Positions 13,315 to 26,100 of a stretch of DNA of 64,000 bases are shown one piece after another (the first letter of the stretch is position 1; every line of letters begins with the position of its first letter). Origin of the DNA: Plasmodiophora brassicae (taxonomy: Eukaryota > Endomyxa > Phytomyxea > Plasmodiophorida > Plasmodiophoridae); contig JASFAU010000003.1 in the NCBI GenBank assembly GCA_039704465.1, positions 930,001 through 994,000 of the forward strand, in the 5' to 3' direction. Under the pieces are notes generated by a model that saw only the letters and a list, made by a program, of their open reading frames with translations, was not told the origin of the DNA and searched no databases. The translations under genes were made by a program, and so were the position numbers.

Positions 13315-16300
13315 ATGTGCAGTCGAGCTGCACATGTGGGGTCCATTTTTCAAAAGAATAGTCGGGTCGCGATGATGATGGCGACGGGTGTGAGGCAATG
13401 CAGCGTGCCTTTGAACGGGGTGCCATGCGATCGTGGTGCGCTGGGTCACCCTGAAGCAGGGTCCGGTCCTGTCGTCCCGCTTGTGTTCGCGTCGTCGTGC
13501 GGTCGAAGGACTGTCTGTCTTCACTGCGCGATCCAGCAGCTGGGGTCGCGGGACAACGCCGTCGACTGCGATGCCAAATCGAAACTTCTGGTGGATATCG
13601 TTAATGTAAAACGGGAAATGGGCAAGCCTACTGTAGGTAGGTGACATCAGTTCCTCACACGCGGCTTAGATATTCGCCGACGGGGATCTGTTCGAAACGT
13701 TCTGGGAACATTCGGCTACGTGCGAGGCCATTCTCGTGGCGCTGACGGAAGGTGGGATATTGATGTCAGCTGTAAGCCCTGCCGACGTGATGAAGTTCTC
13801 CCTAGGACTATGTCACGTAGTCTCGACAACCACTGAGTTCTTTCTGTCTGCGCTACGCTTATTCGTCGATCGTTGTCCCACGGCCCGTATATCGAACGCC
13901 CTGCAGGCCATCTGGCATCAAATAATGCAATCGACGATGAGTCTACCTCGTTTTAACGAACTATTCAGCAGGAATGATGCACTCGTCACGTTGCTGGTCT
14001 ATACTCTGCAAGTCGGTGCTGATTCTGGATGTGACGTCCCAGAGGTGGTGCTCGCGTTTCTTGATGGTCTATATGATGAACTGGCCAGCTGCAAAGCTGG
14101 TTGCTCTGCCTCCATGGCCGAGCTTCTCCTCTGCAGTATCTCGTTGCATTCAAATCGGTTTGCTTATTTGCTCGACACTGGAAAGCTTTTCGACATTGTG
14201 GCTGATGTTGCTGACGACCGGTTTCGTGAATCTTTCGTGCACTTCATGTTTTCTGTCATAGAAAGAAGCCGCGAACAGACACGCTGGACAAGGTCTGTTA
14301 TTCCTAAATGCTGTCGACTGGTCTGCGATACAATACGCTGCCGCGGCTTTTGCGAGGTACCTGGGATCGTGTTGTACTGAGCGCATGCTTCCAAATGACC
14401 GTTATTGCAGACATGTGTATATGGCCTCGCTCAACTCGTGCTGAATTACGAGACGGACATTATGGATATGACTGATGCCTGTGCACTGGAATGCTTGGTG
14501 GATTTCCTTCGTAGTGAGACCTCGCAGTCGCACGCGTTTCCCCATGTCATTGATGCAATCGTCGCGCTTGCTCCTCATCGGCGGTTCCCAGACCATCTGG
14601 ACTATGGTACCCGATACAACCAATCCGCTACCCTGACTGACTATGCCGTAGTGCTAGAGACAGTTCTTGATGCGGCTTGCATGCTGAATGGTCGTGCACT
14701 GTCAGCTGTCCCACGGGTCGTAAACCTGCTGAATATTCTGGCGGCTAACCATAAGCCTGACCTTGTTATCGCACTGAATACGTGCCCTCGGCTGTGGGGG
14801 CGCACTCTGGACCTCCTCGAGGTTTCACTTCAAGGTAACGGTACAGAAGATTCTGCGCATACATACCTCCATCTTTCTCGCGTCATCCATGGCCTGGTTA
14901 GTGGTAAGCTTTTGTCGAAATGAACGCGAACGAAGGTCCACGACGGCAGTCTTACTTTGGTGCAGCTATGCCTGTGGCATATCTTCCGCTCGTCCACAAT
15001 CTTCTTCTCCTTGCCATGAAGTGCTCGCGACAGTGCAGCCGAATGTTGCTTAACAATGTAGTCACCTTCAACCTGTTTTATCGAATCCACTTCTAACTGT
15101 CTTGTAGGACATCTGCCAAAATTGTTTCTCAGCCCTTGCTGACATCATAACCGCTGGGTTTGACGCCGGCATCGTCCTTGGCGACGACACCACTTTAGAA
15201 TCGATCGGCCATGTCCTTCGTAGACCTGACATCCAAAACGTGACTATCGATTCAGCGTTTGCTCTGGCTCTGGTAATTGCCAAGAGAGCCCCTGCGCAAT
15301 CTGACCTCACTGCTGCCTGCCGGATGTACGGATTGTTCGATATGGCATGCGATGTGCTGTCCACGAGGTCTGCAGCCTGTGAACTCGTACATGTACGCCG
15401 CTTTGTGTCGGTTTCAGTACTAGCAGTGTGTCCCCCATTTGTCACCAACGATGAGAACCACGATGCGGTTATGCTGTCATCCGGCGACTGGACGCGTAAG
15501 AGACGCTCTTTCAATGCGATTCGTTTCGTCTCTGACCGTCCGTTCAGTTGACGTATCTGGGTTATGCATGCGGATTCTGCAAGCACGGGACGTGTCGCAG
15601 TGCCTAGAGGCAATTCAAGTCGTCATTTGGCGCATCCAAATGACTCGATTCGAACGAGTACGTAGAGGACCCTTGCGTTCGGTGTCCACTAAACGTGCAT
15701 ATTACAGCATGACGCAACGACAATCCTCCTGTCGCTTGACGAGCTTTGCCGGCAGAACAATCCCTTACGCTCACCTGTATTCTGGCTTTGTCTTCTGCGA
15801 GTCATTGCCCTGGTCGAGACTGAACACAGTGTCCGCTCTGTCCTTGTGATAGACATTGCTGCAGGGCACGTCTGCGCAATGATGTGCACGAAGGTATTGC
15901 AGTGGATGCAATCCTGTGAACTTCTTTGGCGATGGACATGGCAGGATGATCCCAGGGGTTCACTTGGCAGGCTTCAGATCGCAATTCTCTGTACGTTAGA
16001 CAATGCAACCAGTTTGCCGTGCACGTCGCAAGTATTGCGCTCACTCCAGAAAGCCATCGTTGTCAGTGCGGATATGCACGAACGAGCATCACTCGTCAGT
16101 TTAACTTTGGGGCTCCTCGATCGTCCATCCGTTGCGGTCTCTGCGGAAACCTGTTCATCGTTTTTCGAGACGGCCATCGAACTCTTGACAACCGGATCCC
16201 ATGCGACGTTTCGCCAACAGCTTTGCAGGACGTTAGCAACGATCGCGCTTGCGCACCCTCATTTGTTCCCGAAATCGCAATTCGAGCGTCACGCGTCGAG

Positions 16301-17189
16301 GTTCGTGTGTATGGGCAACCCTCTGGATGACATCAGGGACCTGGAACTGCTTCGCATGGTCCTTCCACATCATGCCCTCGTCCAACCAGGGCACGTTGCC
16401 GTTCTGTGGGACATTCCTGGTCAGCTCCTATCAAGGTGGTCGCTCTTAGGCGCCTCCACATGTTCGTCTGCGTTGAGTCTTCTACGAACCCATCTGGCAT
16501 GCCTCCCGGTGAACGCAGCTACGTTTACTTGTTTGAAGGCACTGATCAACCTTGCGCTTGGCCACATGAGCACCACGGTACGAAGCGGCGGATTCGAGCT
16601 CGCTTCGTCTCTTTTATCGCGGTGCCCTGCCATACTTACCGACTTCGAAGAAGGGGTATCGTGGGTATCCCTTGCAATGGTTGCGGTGGCTGCTGGCGAT
16701 GACGCAGCTGTTTCGTTCGTTCTCCAGTTTCTGTCTTGTTGTCCGATGCAGTGGCTCACTGCTAGCGTCGCAAGCATCATCGCGTACATGCCTGGGCTGC
16801 TGGCTGATCTTCCCGAGCGGACGCTTCGGCTGATCCACCTCTTGCAAGCTCTCGTTGCGTGTGACCCGGATACCGCCCTTGTGTTTCTTTCTGACACCGA
16901 CGTCGACGTCTTAATGAACGCTGTCCAACGGTCTGCCAACCCGGCATACATTGTTGCTCTTCGAAGCGTTCTCTGGGCCATTGATGGCGATTCACCCAGG
17001 ATCCACCAACTCAGCGACTGGCTCATCCGTCAACCTCCTACCATTGACGATCCGGACGCGGTACCTTTCGTCGAGCTTGTCGAGGCCATACAGAATCGCA
17101 CCTCCATCGAGCTGAGAACGCCTGACTCGCCTGCTTTGCCATACGCAACCCCGGTCGACCATAATACAATAACTGTTCCAGCTTTATAA
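13315..17189 (+). CDS. 1192-aa ARM/HEAT-like protein, unknown
   Basis: Seven exons (13315-13632, 13670-14356, 14411-14896, 14950-15057, 15108-15495, 15548-15657, 15708-17189) join without a frame break, which strongly supports one gene. The first intron is only 37 nt and the others are 50-54 nt. After an N-terminal Cys-rich stretch (about residues 25-90) the protein is helical repeats rich in Leu, Ala and Cys. No enzyme motif, coiled coil or membrane span is obvious. The C-terminal exon alone codes 493 residues. The function is unknown. It ends 48 nt from the convergent DP gene. Confidence 0.6.
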
Positions 17190-17237
17190 AATAGTGATCG
17201 TGAAATAACTTATGTACATTAGCGCCGTCGGATAGCG

Positions 17238-18463
17238 CTAGTCCTGGAGCAGAACTGGATCGGTTCGCAGAGGAATGGGGTAACCGAACACCGCACGTGG
17301 TGACAAGCACGTTTGTGGGTAGAACGGGACGATCTCCTTCGGACAGATTCGCACCAGATCGTCAGGCGAGACCTGAGCGCACCCCATTTTCAGCAGGAGC
17401 TCTTTGTCGTCTCGCAGCGTGAACATCTTGTTGCTGACCACTCGAACCTACCGGGCCCCGCATTAGCAGAGCAACAAGCCGTTTAGCCGAGCATCGTACC
17501 TTGCGTCGGTTGTCGCGAAGTTCCGCTTCCACGATGCCGTCCTTCGGCGCACGTACCAACCCAAATGGCATGTACAGTCGTTGCTGATGATCAGCATGGT
17601 TGCACGACCTTCTATTCCGCTCCTGGAGGTTACGACGGCCAACGTAGTACTTGAGCAGATCGGCCAGCTGGCCGCGTTTTGCAGCAACAGCATTCCTGGC
17701 AGAGTCCCGTTCCGCCACGAGTCGTTGCCGGTCTAGCAGGGGTTCCGCAGATGGAAGGCCAACCCATGTGATCTGTTTCCGTTCCTTCCTGATGACGCCG
17801 ATCGCCAGCAGAACGTTGAGTGCATCGTACACCCGTCGACGAATGTTCTTTGCTTCGCATTTCTGATTGCACTGTTAGGCGCGATCCCCGGCCTACATGG
17901 GATGAGGAGGTAACCTTTCCGGACTGCCCAAGGAAGGTTGGTCCATTCTGCTGCGTTAATTCAATGACGAGCTCGTCGGATACCTGGCAGGACCATATCA
18001 GCCGTTGCATGTAGATGGGAACGGACGCACGACGTACAACGTGATACGTTGTCACTTGCAACTGTCGAAGCTTCTCGCAGACGATTAGGCTGAAGTGACG
18101 CAGCCCTTTCTGCTTCGACGACGACACCGCTCTGGCTGGCTGCAACACAGACGGAGGCGACGTCGCCTCCGTGGTCGTGTCATCTTCGTCATCAGCATGC
18201 ACAGAGAGTGGAGGCGGCGGTTGCGTCGTCACTTCAGCAGGCAACGCTGTCGGCACGAGGCCCCCGGCCACCTTCGTCTTGCGTGGAGGCGGAGCGACCG
18301 CGTCGCTGGCGATGCGGGCCGGCGGTGCCATCAGTCGTTTCGCATGCCTGAGGGTCGCAGGCGATGACCCGGTCCCGATCCCGATAGCAGAGGCGAACGC
18401 ACCCAGGTCGAACTCATCGATAATCGGGCCGAACTCCCTGGACAGGAGCTGTTCGGTCTCCAT
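17238..18463 (-). CDS. TFDP: E2F dimerisation partner, DP family transcription factor
   Basis: Exons 18041-18463, 17915-17983, 17500-17871 and 17238-17447 give 357 aa. The DP signature is clear: GLRHFSLIVCEKLRQLQVTT, then NIRRRVYDALNVLLAIGVI and ITWVGLP form the winged-helix DNA-binding domain with the RRVYD motif. A coiled dimerisation region (LADLLKYYVGRRNLQERNRR) and the DP C-terminal domain (YMPFGLVRAP) follow. With an E2F partner it would bind TTTSSCGC-type promoters and drive G1/S genes. The N-terminal 100 residues are acidic and Pro-rich. The first in-frame ATG was used as the start. Confidence 0.9.
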
Positions 18464-18984
18464 CCGGCAATCGCCAACCAGACGTTGCGGCGGCGACGTC
18501 CGTGCCGCGGACTGCCACGGACCCGCCAGTCGCAACTTTCCCAAAAATTCGCCCCAGATTTCGCTTCCACTGTCGCGCAGCACGTTTATGCGTATCCCGC
18601 CCGCTCAGACGGAACCCCCGTCCTCGTCGTGTGACCCACGCGGTGCAGTGTGATGAATGAGTGTCCTAAACGACGTATCAACGCGAGTACTGCTGCTATC
18701 TGTCGGTGACGACTAACATGCCCTGTTATTTGATTACGAGGCTATCCTTTGCCGACACCTGAGACACTTGTCCTGCAGAAACCGAGGCTGTACGACGCTG
18801 CATTCTGCGGCGCTAATTATAGCGTGCGCACGACGATTTGCCGGCCGACCGACAACCGCCGCCTGCCGCCGAGGATTTGTAGTCAAACGCAATCGGGGTC
18901 ATTTGCAGTCCTAGAGAACCCCGTGACGGCACCGGAGCTGCCGCCTGACGAGTTGCAGGGTGCCTGCTGGCTCGGCCGTCCGCC
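18464..18984. other. Intergenic 521 nt, divergent promoters
   Basis: This lies between the DP and J-protein starts. The DP frame stays open upstream to 18583 without an ATG, so a 5' UTR or a non-ATG start is possible. No repeat or RNA gene was seen. Confidence 0.4.
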
Positions 18985-20031
18985 ATGCTGCTCTTCGCGT
19001 GCCTTCTGCTGATCACGTGCCGCGGTCTTGCGGGCCCTAGTAGGTCCGACGGCGCCGATGATGATGTGGGGCCGACGTCCAGTGTCGTGCCTGGCTCGGG
19101 AATCGAGGCGCCCGACGTGGAAAACAATGGTGCGAAACGAGACCCAACGATCGACCCAGTTGCGTTTCGAGCGGCGATGCGTAGGCGGTTCTGTGAGGTG
19201 GCCGTCGGCGCTAGTCCATCCAAGGAGAGGGATATTCAACGGGCGTACCTGAGAGAGAGTTTGCAGTGGCATCCGGACAAAGCACCGACGACAGACGCTC
19301 ACGAATCGTACACGATGGCGTTCAACATCATGAAGGAAGCACGCGATGAAGCCTGTGACCGGGTCGTATTCGATCTCAAGTACCCCGGCTTTGACGCGGC
19401 CAGCGTCATGACGCCCGGCGAGGCTAGCGACGTGTGGATCCAGAAACCGCTATGCCAGGACTATGGAGCGGCCCCCGAGGTTCGTCGTGGAGCGAATGCC
19501 ATTGTCCAGGCCGCCATTATGACGACCGTTTGGCGTGCGCAAGATATCATTGAGCACATGACGTCCCTGCCTGTGGCGGCCCCGGACGCTAGGCCAGGCA
19601 TCTCCGCCCCCGTTCCCGACATTGGCAACCTAATTCTTTCGAAATACCTGGAGCAAGCTGTGAAGGCGAGGCTGGCCCCCGATGAGGACGCCGCATACAG
19701 GGACGTGTTCCTGCCCGCCATGCGAAAGCTAGCGAGGTACCGTGCCGTCAAGACGATCGGCATTCGAACGATCGATATTGCGTCCATCATGCCACGCTTC
19801 TGGTTCCGTCTCGTACGATGGACGTCGCTCGGTCAACGCGTATCCGAACTGGCATCGAGGCTGGCGCCGGGTCAGCCACCGATGTCGACACCTGAGGCCA
19901 TTCGCACACTGGTCACTCTAGCGCGCATGCCGACCTGGCCGGACGCCGTTGCTGACCTTCTTACGTTCGTCTACTTCAGTGTTGCTTCCAACCAGCTCCG
20001 CCAGATCGTCATTCCCAACAACCGTTTCTAA
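18985..20031 (+). CDS. Secretory-pathway J-domain-like protein
   Basis: A single exon of 348 aa. It begins with a signal peptide (MLLFACLLLITCRGLAG). A J domain follows at about residues 62-125: helix II, YLRESLQWHPDKAP with the essential HPD, and helix III, AFNIMKEARDEACDRVVFD. The last 200 residues are helical and unlike known DnaJ C-terminal domains. J proteins stimulate Hsp70 ATPase; a lumenal (BiP) or secreted partner is inferred. The protein lacks a G/F region and zinc fingers. It is intronless, unlike most neighbours. A retention signal is not obvious (it ends NNRF). Confidence 0.65.
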   Translation: MLLFACLLLITCRGLAGPSRSDGADDDVGPTSSVVPGSGIEAPDVENNGAKRDPTIDPVAFRAAMRRRFCEVAVGASPSKERDIQRAYLRESLQWHPDKAPTTDAHESYTMAFNIMKEARDEACDRVVFDLKYPGFDAASVMTPGEASDVWIQKPLCQDYGAAPEVRRGANAIVQAAIMTTVWRAQDIIEHMTSLPVAAPDARPGISAPVPDIGNLILSKYLEQAVKARLAPDEDAAYRDVFLPAMRKLARYRAVKTIGIRTIDIASIMPRFWFRLVRWTSLGQRVSELASRLAPGQPPMSTPEAIRTLVTLARMPTWPDAVADLLTFVYFSVASNQLRQIVIPNNRF

Positions 20032-20102
20032 AATGCACATTCTCCTCGATCATGAGTCAGAACTGAGTTTATACGCTGAGAAGTATACTGGCGGTCCCTG
20101 CT

Positions 20103-23100
20103 TTATTGATTGGTAAACCGTCGCAGAACTTGCATGGGATCATCGCACGGCGTGTTGACGGCAGCAAACAATGCTGCCGTATCATCGACAGGAAGTAGGT
20201 CACGGGTCAGCCTCGTACACAGCGCGTCCAGCCCAGAAAGCATATCCTGATGATGTAGCCGGATGTACCGTTGGACGCGATCCCATGCGTTTGCCCCATC
20301 GGTGGCCTACAACGGATTGACCATTAGAAATGAAGGTCATGGTTCGCGAAGGAAACGACCTACATCGATGGCCTGCTCGTGTTGGACAAGGAGGGAGTGA
20401 ACTGAATCGACAAGAGCCCAGAAAATAACGACAGCCTTAACGGATGCATCGGCTGGCATGCTCGAAGACCGACTCGTACGCCTGCGCTTGGAAGGTGGGA
20501 AAGGTCGACTGCTGCATGCGGCATGGAGAAGTCGACGAAAGGCCACATCACGACAGGTCCGCCATTCACGAGGCTTCAACGCAATCAGCGATGTGATGAC
20601 GGCGATCTCAACAGTGATCAACGCAGAACCAGCCCAGGCGCGTTCATCCGGTTCCCCTATAGCAGCGAATGTCGTCTTCCGCAGCCGGCTTTTCATATCA
20701 GATGGGGAACTGCCGATTAGGAAGGCACCCATTTGCAACAGGTAGGGAAGAAAACGGATATTGGACTGCCGGGCGCCACCGCGGGAGAACTCAGAGAACG
20801 ACCTATCTTGCGCGAACCTTTCAAGCAGCATTCGCAGATCATGAAGAAGGACATCGAGTTTTGTAATCTGCTGCTCTGTCAGTCATATTGTTCAATAGCA
20901 GAGACAATAACGCCAGATACCTGGAACGCCGCCCGAAACGCAATGTTGCGCCAGTAGTCATCAACCCGAAGCGCGTACTCGTCGAACGAGTTGCTCTTGT
21001 TGAAGATGGGGAACAAATTATTGCACAGCGTCTGGGCGTTTCGCAAAGTCGCACCCTCCCATTCCGATTTCGGTGGCCTCAGTCTTCGATCGGCACGTGC
21101 CGCTTCCGCATGGCAGCTGAAATGAATAGTGTTGAAATGAGTGACCGACGTCATGCCGATCTGCTCGTCAGAAGCGTCGTTGAACGAGGGAAGTGTCGCT
21201 TCTCGAACAAATACGTAGAACCCGAGCATGTCTCGAGGCTTGTCAAGGTACCCTTCTTGGCACACCATGCACGTAAGGCCCGTATCTTCAGCAATGTTTT
21301 CCATCCCCTGGAGGCGCCGAGAACCGACACTGGTTGACTCCAGACGGAGCGCATCCACAAGGGCACGCCGCTTGGCCAGAGCAACCTGCTTGCGAGCTTC
21401 CCTAGTCTGTTGCCGAAGGGCCTTGACGATCGAGGACACTTCCGGATTATCGTCGCACAGAGCCTCCAGCAGATTCTCGGATAACGGCCCGACCTTGTTG
21501 GTCGACGTAATACGCTCTGCATACTGGATATCAGCCGCACAAAGGACGACAATTGTCATTCACCATACCTAAACGATGTAGCATCGGTATGGCGGGGACG
21601 GCTGCAGTCTGAGCAGGAGCACATTTGCGGACAAGGCCGGTCAGGATTCGCAAGACGAGCGGCAACGCGCGCCGGTGTTGCGGATCCGACGACTCGATTG
21701 ACGACAGATACTGCAAAGCAGACGGGACGACGGATTCGTAGGTCACAGATCGTACGCCTAACGCAACAGTCAGACCAATCCGACCAGGCGTTCGTTCGGA
21801 TGCGATTCACACTGTACCAATGCAAACAACTTCAGATGCGCTTGCGAGGCTCTCAGCAACAATAGCAAAGCATTCTGCAGGGAATTGCGGATAATTATCC
21901 GCCTCGAGGTTCTGCCATTGAAGATGGGCTTCAAAGGCAGCAACCATGGAGCGCACTGGAGCTGGGAGACCTCGAGTTACACGAGGTAAGAGCACGGCTA
22001 AGCGAGGCCACAACGAAGGGGGCTCTGTCTGTGACATGTGTTTCAGCAGGTAATCAGAAATCTCACACGTATTGGAGTTGGCAACGTCAACTTCGACATC
22101 TTGCTCAACAACCACACCAAGAATATCGAGAAGATTAGCAGCAACAGGTCCGTCTGTGGGCGAAGATAACCTCGCAAGCAGTTGCGACAGCATGAGCCTG
22201 TATCCTGGTGACAGAGCCTCTCGGCATTCGGGAAGGTACGCACACTGACTTAGAATGTGGACAACCATGCCTGTGTACAGGCTTCCAATATCGTCATTTC
22301 CCGAAACTGATTCCAACTGTTCAAGAAGGCAAGCAATCCCTCCGCACTCAGGCATAACGCGAAGAGCAGCAAATTTGACTTTCGGGTCCACCTAGCGTCT
22401 AGATCAGTGCTTTTACAACCCGATTTTCGAACAGCCAAACCTTGTCTGCATCCGCCTCTGGAAGTCGCTCGATAAGGTCCTCAGTTGCTTCTCCATCAAG
22501 TCCCTAAAGGCGGTACGTTATTACCATCGCCGATGGATCCACGGCAGAGTCTTCATAATCCGAGTCATAGTCGACAACTGCAACAGTGCCCCCAAGCACA
22601 GCCGGTTTCCATATCGCATTGTAAACGCCAAGGACGGGGAGAGACAGGTCAATAATACAACCGTTGACCAGAAGTTCGAACATTCCATGTGCATCAGCAA
22701 GGTCAAGATCCCTGCATATCTTATCTCGGACGTCGGCCATAGTCTTGAATCCCTCAGACGAATACGCCGACTTCAGCATATGCCCTCTGATGAACTCTTC
22801 TTGACTTGGCGCTTTCCGAAGAAGTAACTGACAGTGCTGAGATGCATCGAGAGCTGGATTGACGATACGTTCAATGCGTTCCAGGATACAAATGCGCGAT
22901 CGGACGGATGTCTGACGCCGGAAAGCGTCAATGTAGACACGAACTAGCTCACTCCGGTCACCGTCCGCGAATACCTCATCAATTACCTGGAGCAGCATGG
23001 ACGATGCGTCTTGCGTCAGCTTAGACCGGTGCAGAAGGAGCCCGTCAAGACACAAATACGCGTCGACAATTGCTGTTATGACACCTGGTGTTCGAGCCAA

Positions 23101-26100
23101 GCTCGTTCTTGCACTGCTGTCTCCAGATATGACCTGGACAAGAAAATAAACAAACATCATCATAAAAGCACTTAGCAAATGACAAACCTGGTGAAGGATG
23201 CCAACGACACCACCAAAGACGGTACCAGAATTATCAGTGGCCTCTGAGCACACGAAGCGGCACTCTCGACGTAACAGAGCAATAAGAAGGTTAAAGACAT
23301 AAGGCTGAGCAAGATAATGGCTCCCCTTAGCGAACTCATAGAGTATATCGAAAAGCTGGGACGACCGTGCATCCAGGTTAGCGACAGTCAAGCAACGTAC
23401 TAGGGCAGGAAGAATGCGGTCCCGAGCTGCTGCGCTTCGAGTGCAGAGTTGCCGAACAAGATCGGCGGTTCGCGTACGTACATCAGCTGAGGGCGATAAT
23501 AAAATAAGTCGCCGAAGCCAAGCATGATCTGTGAACGGCGTCAGGGTGTGATGCACCAAAACCGATGGGCGCCATCGGTTCAGAGCTTTCCGGGCCAGAA
23601 TGAGATCCTTCGAGAAAGACGCTGAAAGCAAATTCAAAATGTAAGTTCTCGCCCCCGAGGACGCGGTGACAGGGCTCGGACGAGAACTTGGGTTTGATGA
23701 TCTGCGAGGTGCAGACGACCTGGCAGACGACGCAGGTGAAGACAGAGTCGTCCGACGCTTCCTAGAAGATGCAGAGCTTGCGGTTGAACCAATGCGGACG
23801 AGAAGTCGAGTCAAGAAGTCCAAGCACGGAACGATAACGTATTGAGAAACAAGAACGTTTCCGCTACCACAGCTGACCGCGATATGGAAAACGCGCAAGA
23901 GCAATTGGATGCGGGAAGCCCATAAATCCTGCTTCGCAGAGTCAACAGAGCAGACGCTGAGCAGGACACCCATGTAACACGACAGTCCACGGGCGGGTTG
24001 AACCTAAGACGCAGGGGTAAGAACACATGATTATGACCAGGAACTAGGGGTTATACCTGGGCCACATTCTCAATCAAAAGTCGTAGCCTCGCCTCCAGTA
24101 ACTCGTGAAGCTGGCGTTCGCCTGCGGGACACGTCTCAGCGAGTCGTGAAAGAACGGCGCGCGACCGATCCCGGTCTGCAGGTGATTCGGCCCAGGCCGC
24201 CTTGTGCAACAAATTCGGAAGAACGTTTGCCTCTACCAGCATGGACTGTACAGATACGGATTGGGACAGCACGTTGAGGATTTCGCTAGACAACTGAACA
24301 AATGAGCGTAAACACACGAAGCACGCCGTCTGGAGTGCAGGACATCGGTACGCCGATCGTGGCGCATCATACAGTTGCAAAGCACGACGGACAGCTTCAA
24401 CAACCTCGAAATTCATACAGACAGCACGATGCGTGCTTCGAGTTTCGCGATAAACGCGAGCCACTCGAGAATGCGCGACAGACTCGCTGTTAAGGAGCTC
24501 ACATACTTCAGCGCGCTGTGCTTCAATTTCGTCGAGGGCACTCTGCAACTCGGAAGCATGTGTCGCCAGAGTGGTGTCCACTGCATATCGCCGTTGAGCT
24601 TCGGCGCGTATCGGCGACATGTGGAATGCCGGGCGTGACGAAATCGAGATTTGAAGCTGAGCGAACCGGCAGAACCCGCATTCGTTACACAGAAACCCGT
24701 CCAAGTGGTCATAGTTGATGTTGCGGCACTGCCTGCATTGCATAGCGTTTTCTTTGCATTGGGAGCAGATCCCATGCCGCGAGGTTACGGCAGACCGGCA
24801 TCTCGGACACTGAATGATTTCAACGCGACCATCGGCGCTTTCGAAGAAATCGACGAATTCAACCATGAGATTGTAGGCGAAAACAGGGGCCCCAGGCAAC
24901 AAGACGATGTCATTAGCCCAAGGGGCTGCTTTAACCGTGGCAGCAAGTGTCCACAAGTCCCGCTTATCTTTGAGTGAGGCGAGGCTGTCGATTTTGTCGG
25001 CATTGAAATATAGGCGGACGGTCTTAACGCTGCGGATGGAGCTCAGCTCTTCCAGATGAATCTGAACGGACGCAATACACTGCATTTGCTGGAGGCGAAC
25101 CATTCGCGTGCAATGCGTAAACCGGGGTTCACATTCAATGTCACGAATCTTGACAAGGTTAAACGCCATCGGCATTGAACAGCAAACACGACAAGGCTCT
25201 GCCTCAAAGTAGTGTCCGAATACCTCAGAACTGAGCATACTGGGTGCTTCACTCGGTGGATTGCCACCCTCAAGTGCGACGATTTTACCGATCTGCGCAT
25301 ACAGTCGGGAGTTACGATGCTGACTTAGGGCGTCCTCGCTCTGCCGTGCGACATGAATGAAATCCGCAACGGCTTTCGTCGCTTTCGATGTCGTACCCCC
25401 ACATGCAACAACTGTCCTTGCCCAGTAAAGAGCGAATTGGGATGCACGTCGGCCCTCGACAGGGAGACGAGCAAGCCGAGGAGTCATGGCTTCGAGCACA
25501 GCATTACGGTCAGCGCTTTCAACGATCAGCGCGGCATCGTCCCGCATCTCCTGAGTTGGAGACGTCAGCAACAGCTCAAGCAATTCCGAGATGTCGTCCG
25601 GGTTCAGAAGAAGGCCGTCCGTGCCCGCCAGAGCCAGCAAGCGGAGAAACATTGAAGAAAACTCGTCGCACGAAAAGACCCCCTGGTCACAATACCGTCA
25701 GAATACATATAAGACGATCTTCGGTCGGGTCATACCGAGAGAAGAAATCGAAAAACGTCTTGTCCGCGCTCAGCGGCAAACGAGCGCCAAATTTGGGAAT
25801 TCGTGTAGGCAACATTAATTAGCGACGCAAGGGACGACTTCAGCTGGACGCGAGTGCTGAAGTCATCAAGAGTTTGCGACTCCCGCGATCGACGGATGGA
25901 GTCAAGCAGCATGTCAAACTGGAAGACCTGATATTCTGATGGAGTCGCTAACGAGGCAAGTAGCCTGTCTGCAACAGACTTCATCGCTTCATCACCTGCA
26001 GGCGCGCAGGCACGAGCAATGCAGATCGGGCGAGCGAAAGCCCTATCCGTAATTCCGATGTGCTCAGCGGCATCCAAAGCAAACAGAATGGCCTGCATTG

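Noticed and set aside
22504..22506. Reassigned genetic code (TAG as Gln)
   Set aside because: Many genes here end in TAG at the expected C-terminus (ADH, DP, membrane protein, CBS-C2), so TAG is a normal stop.
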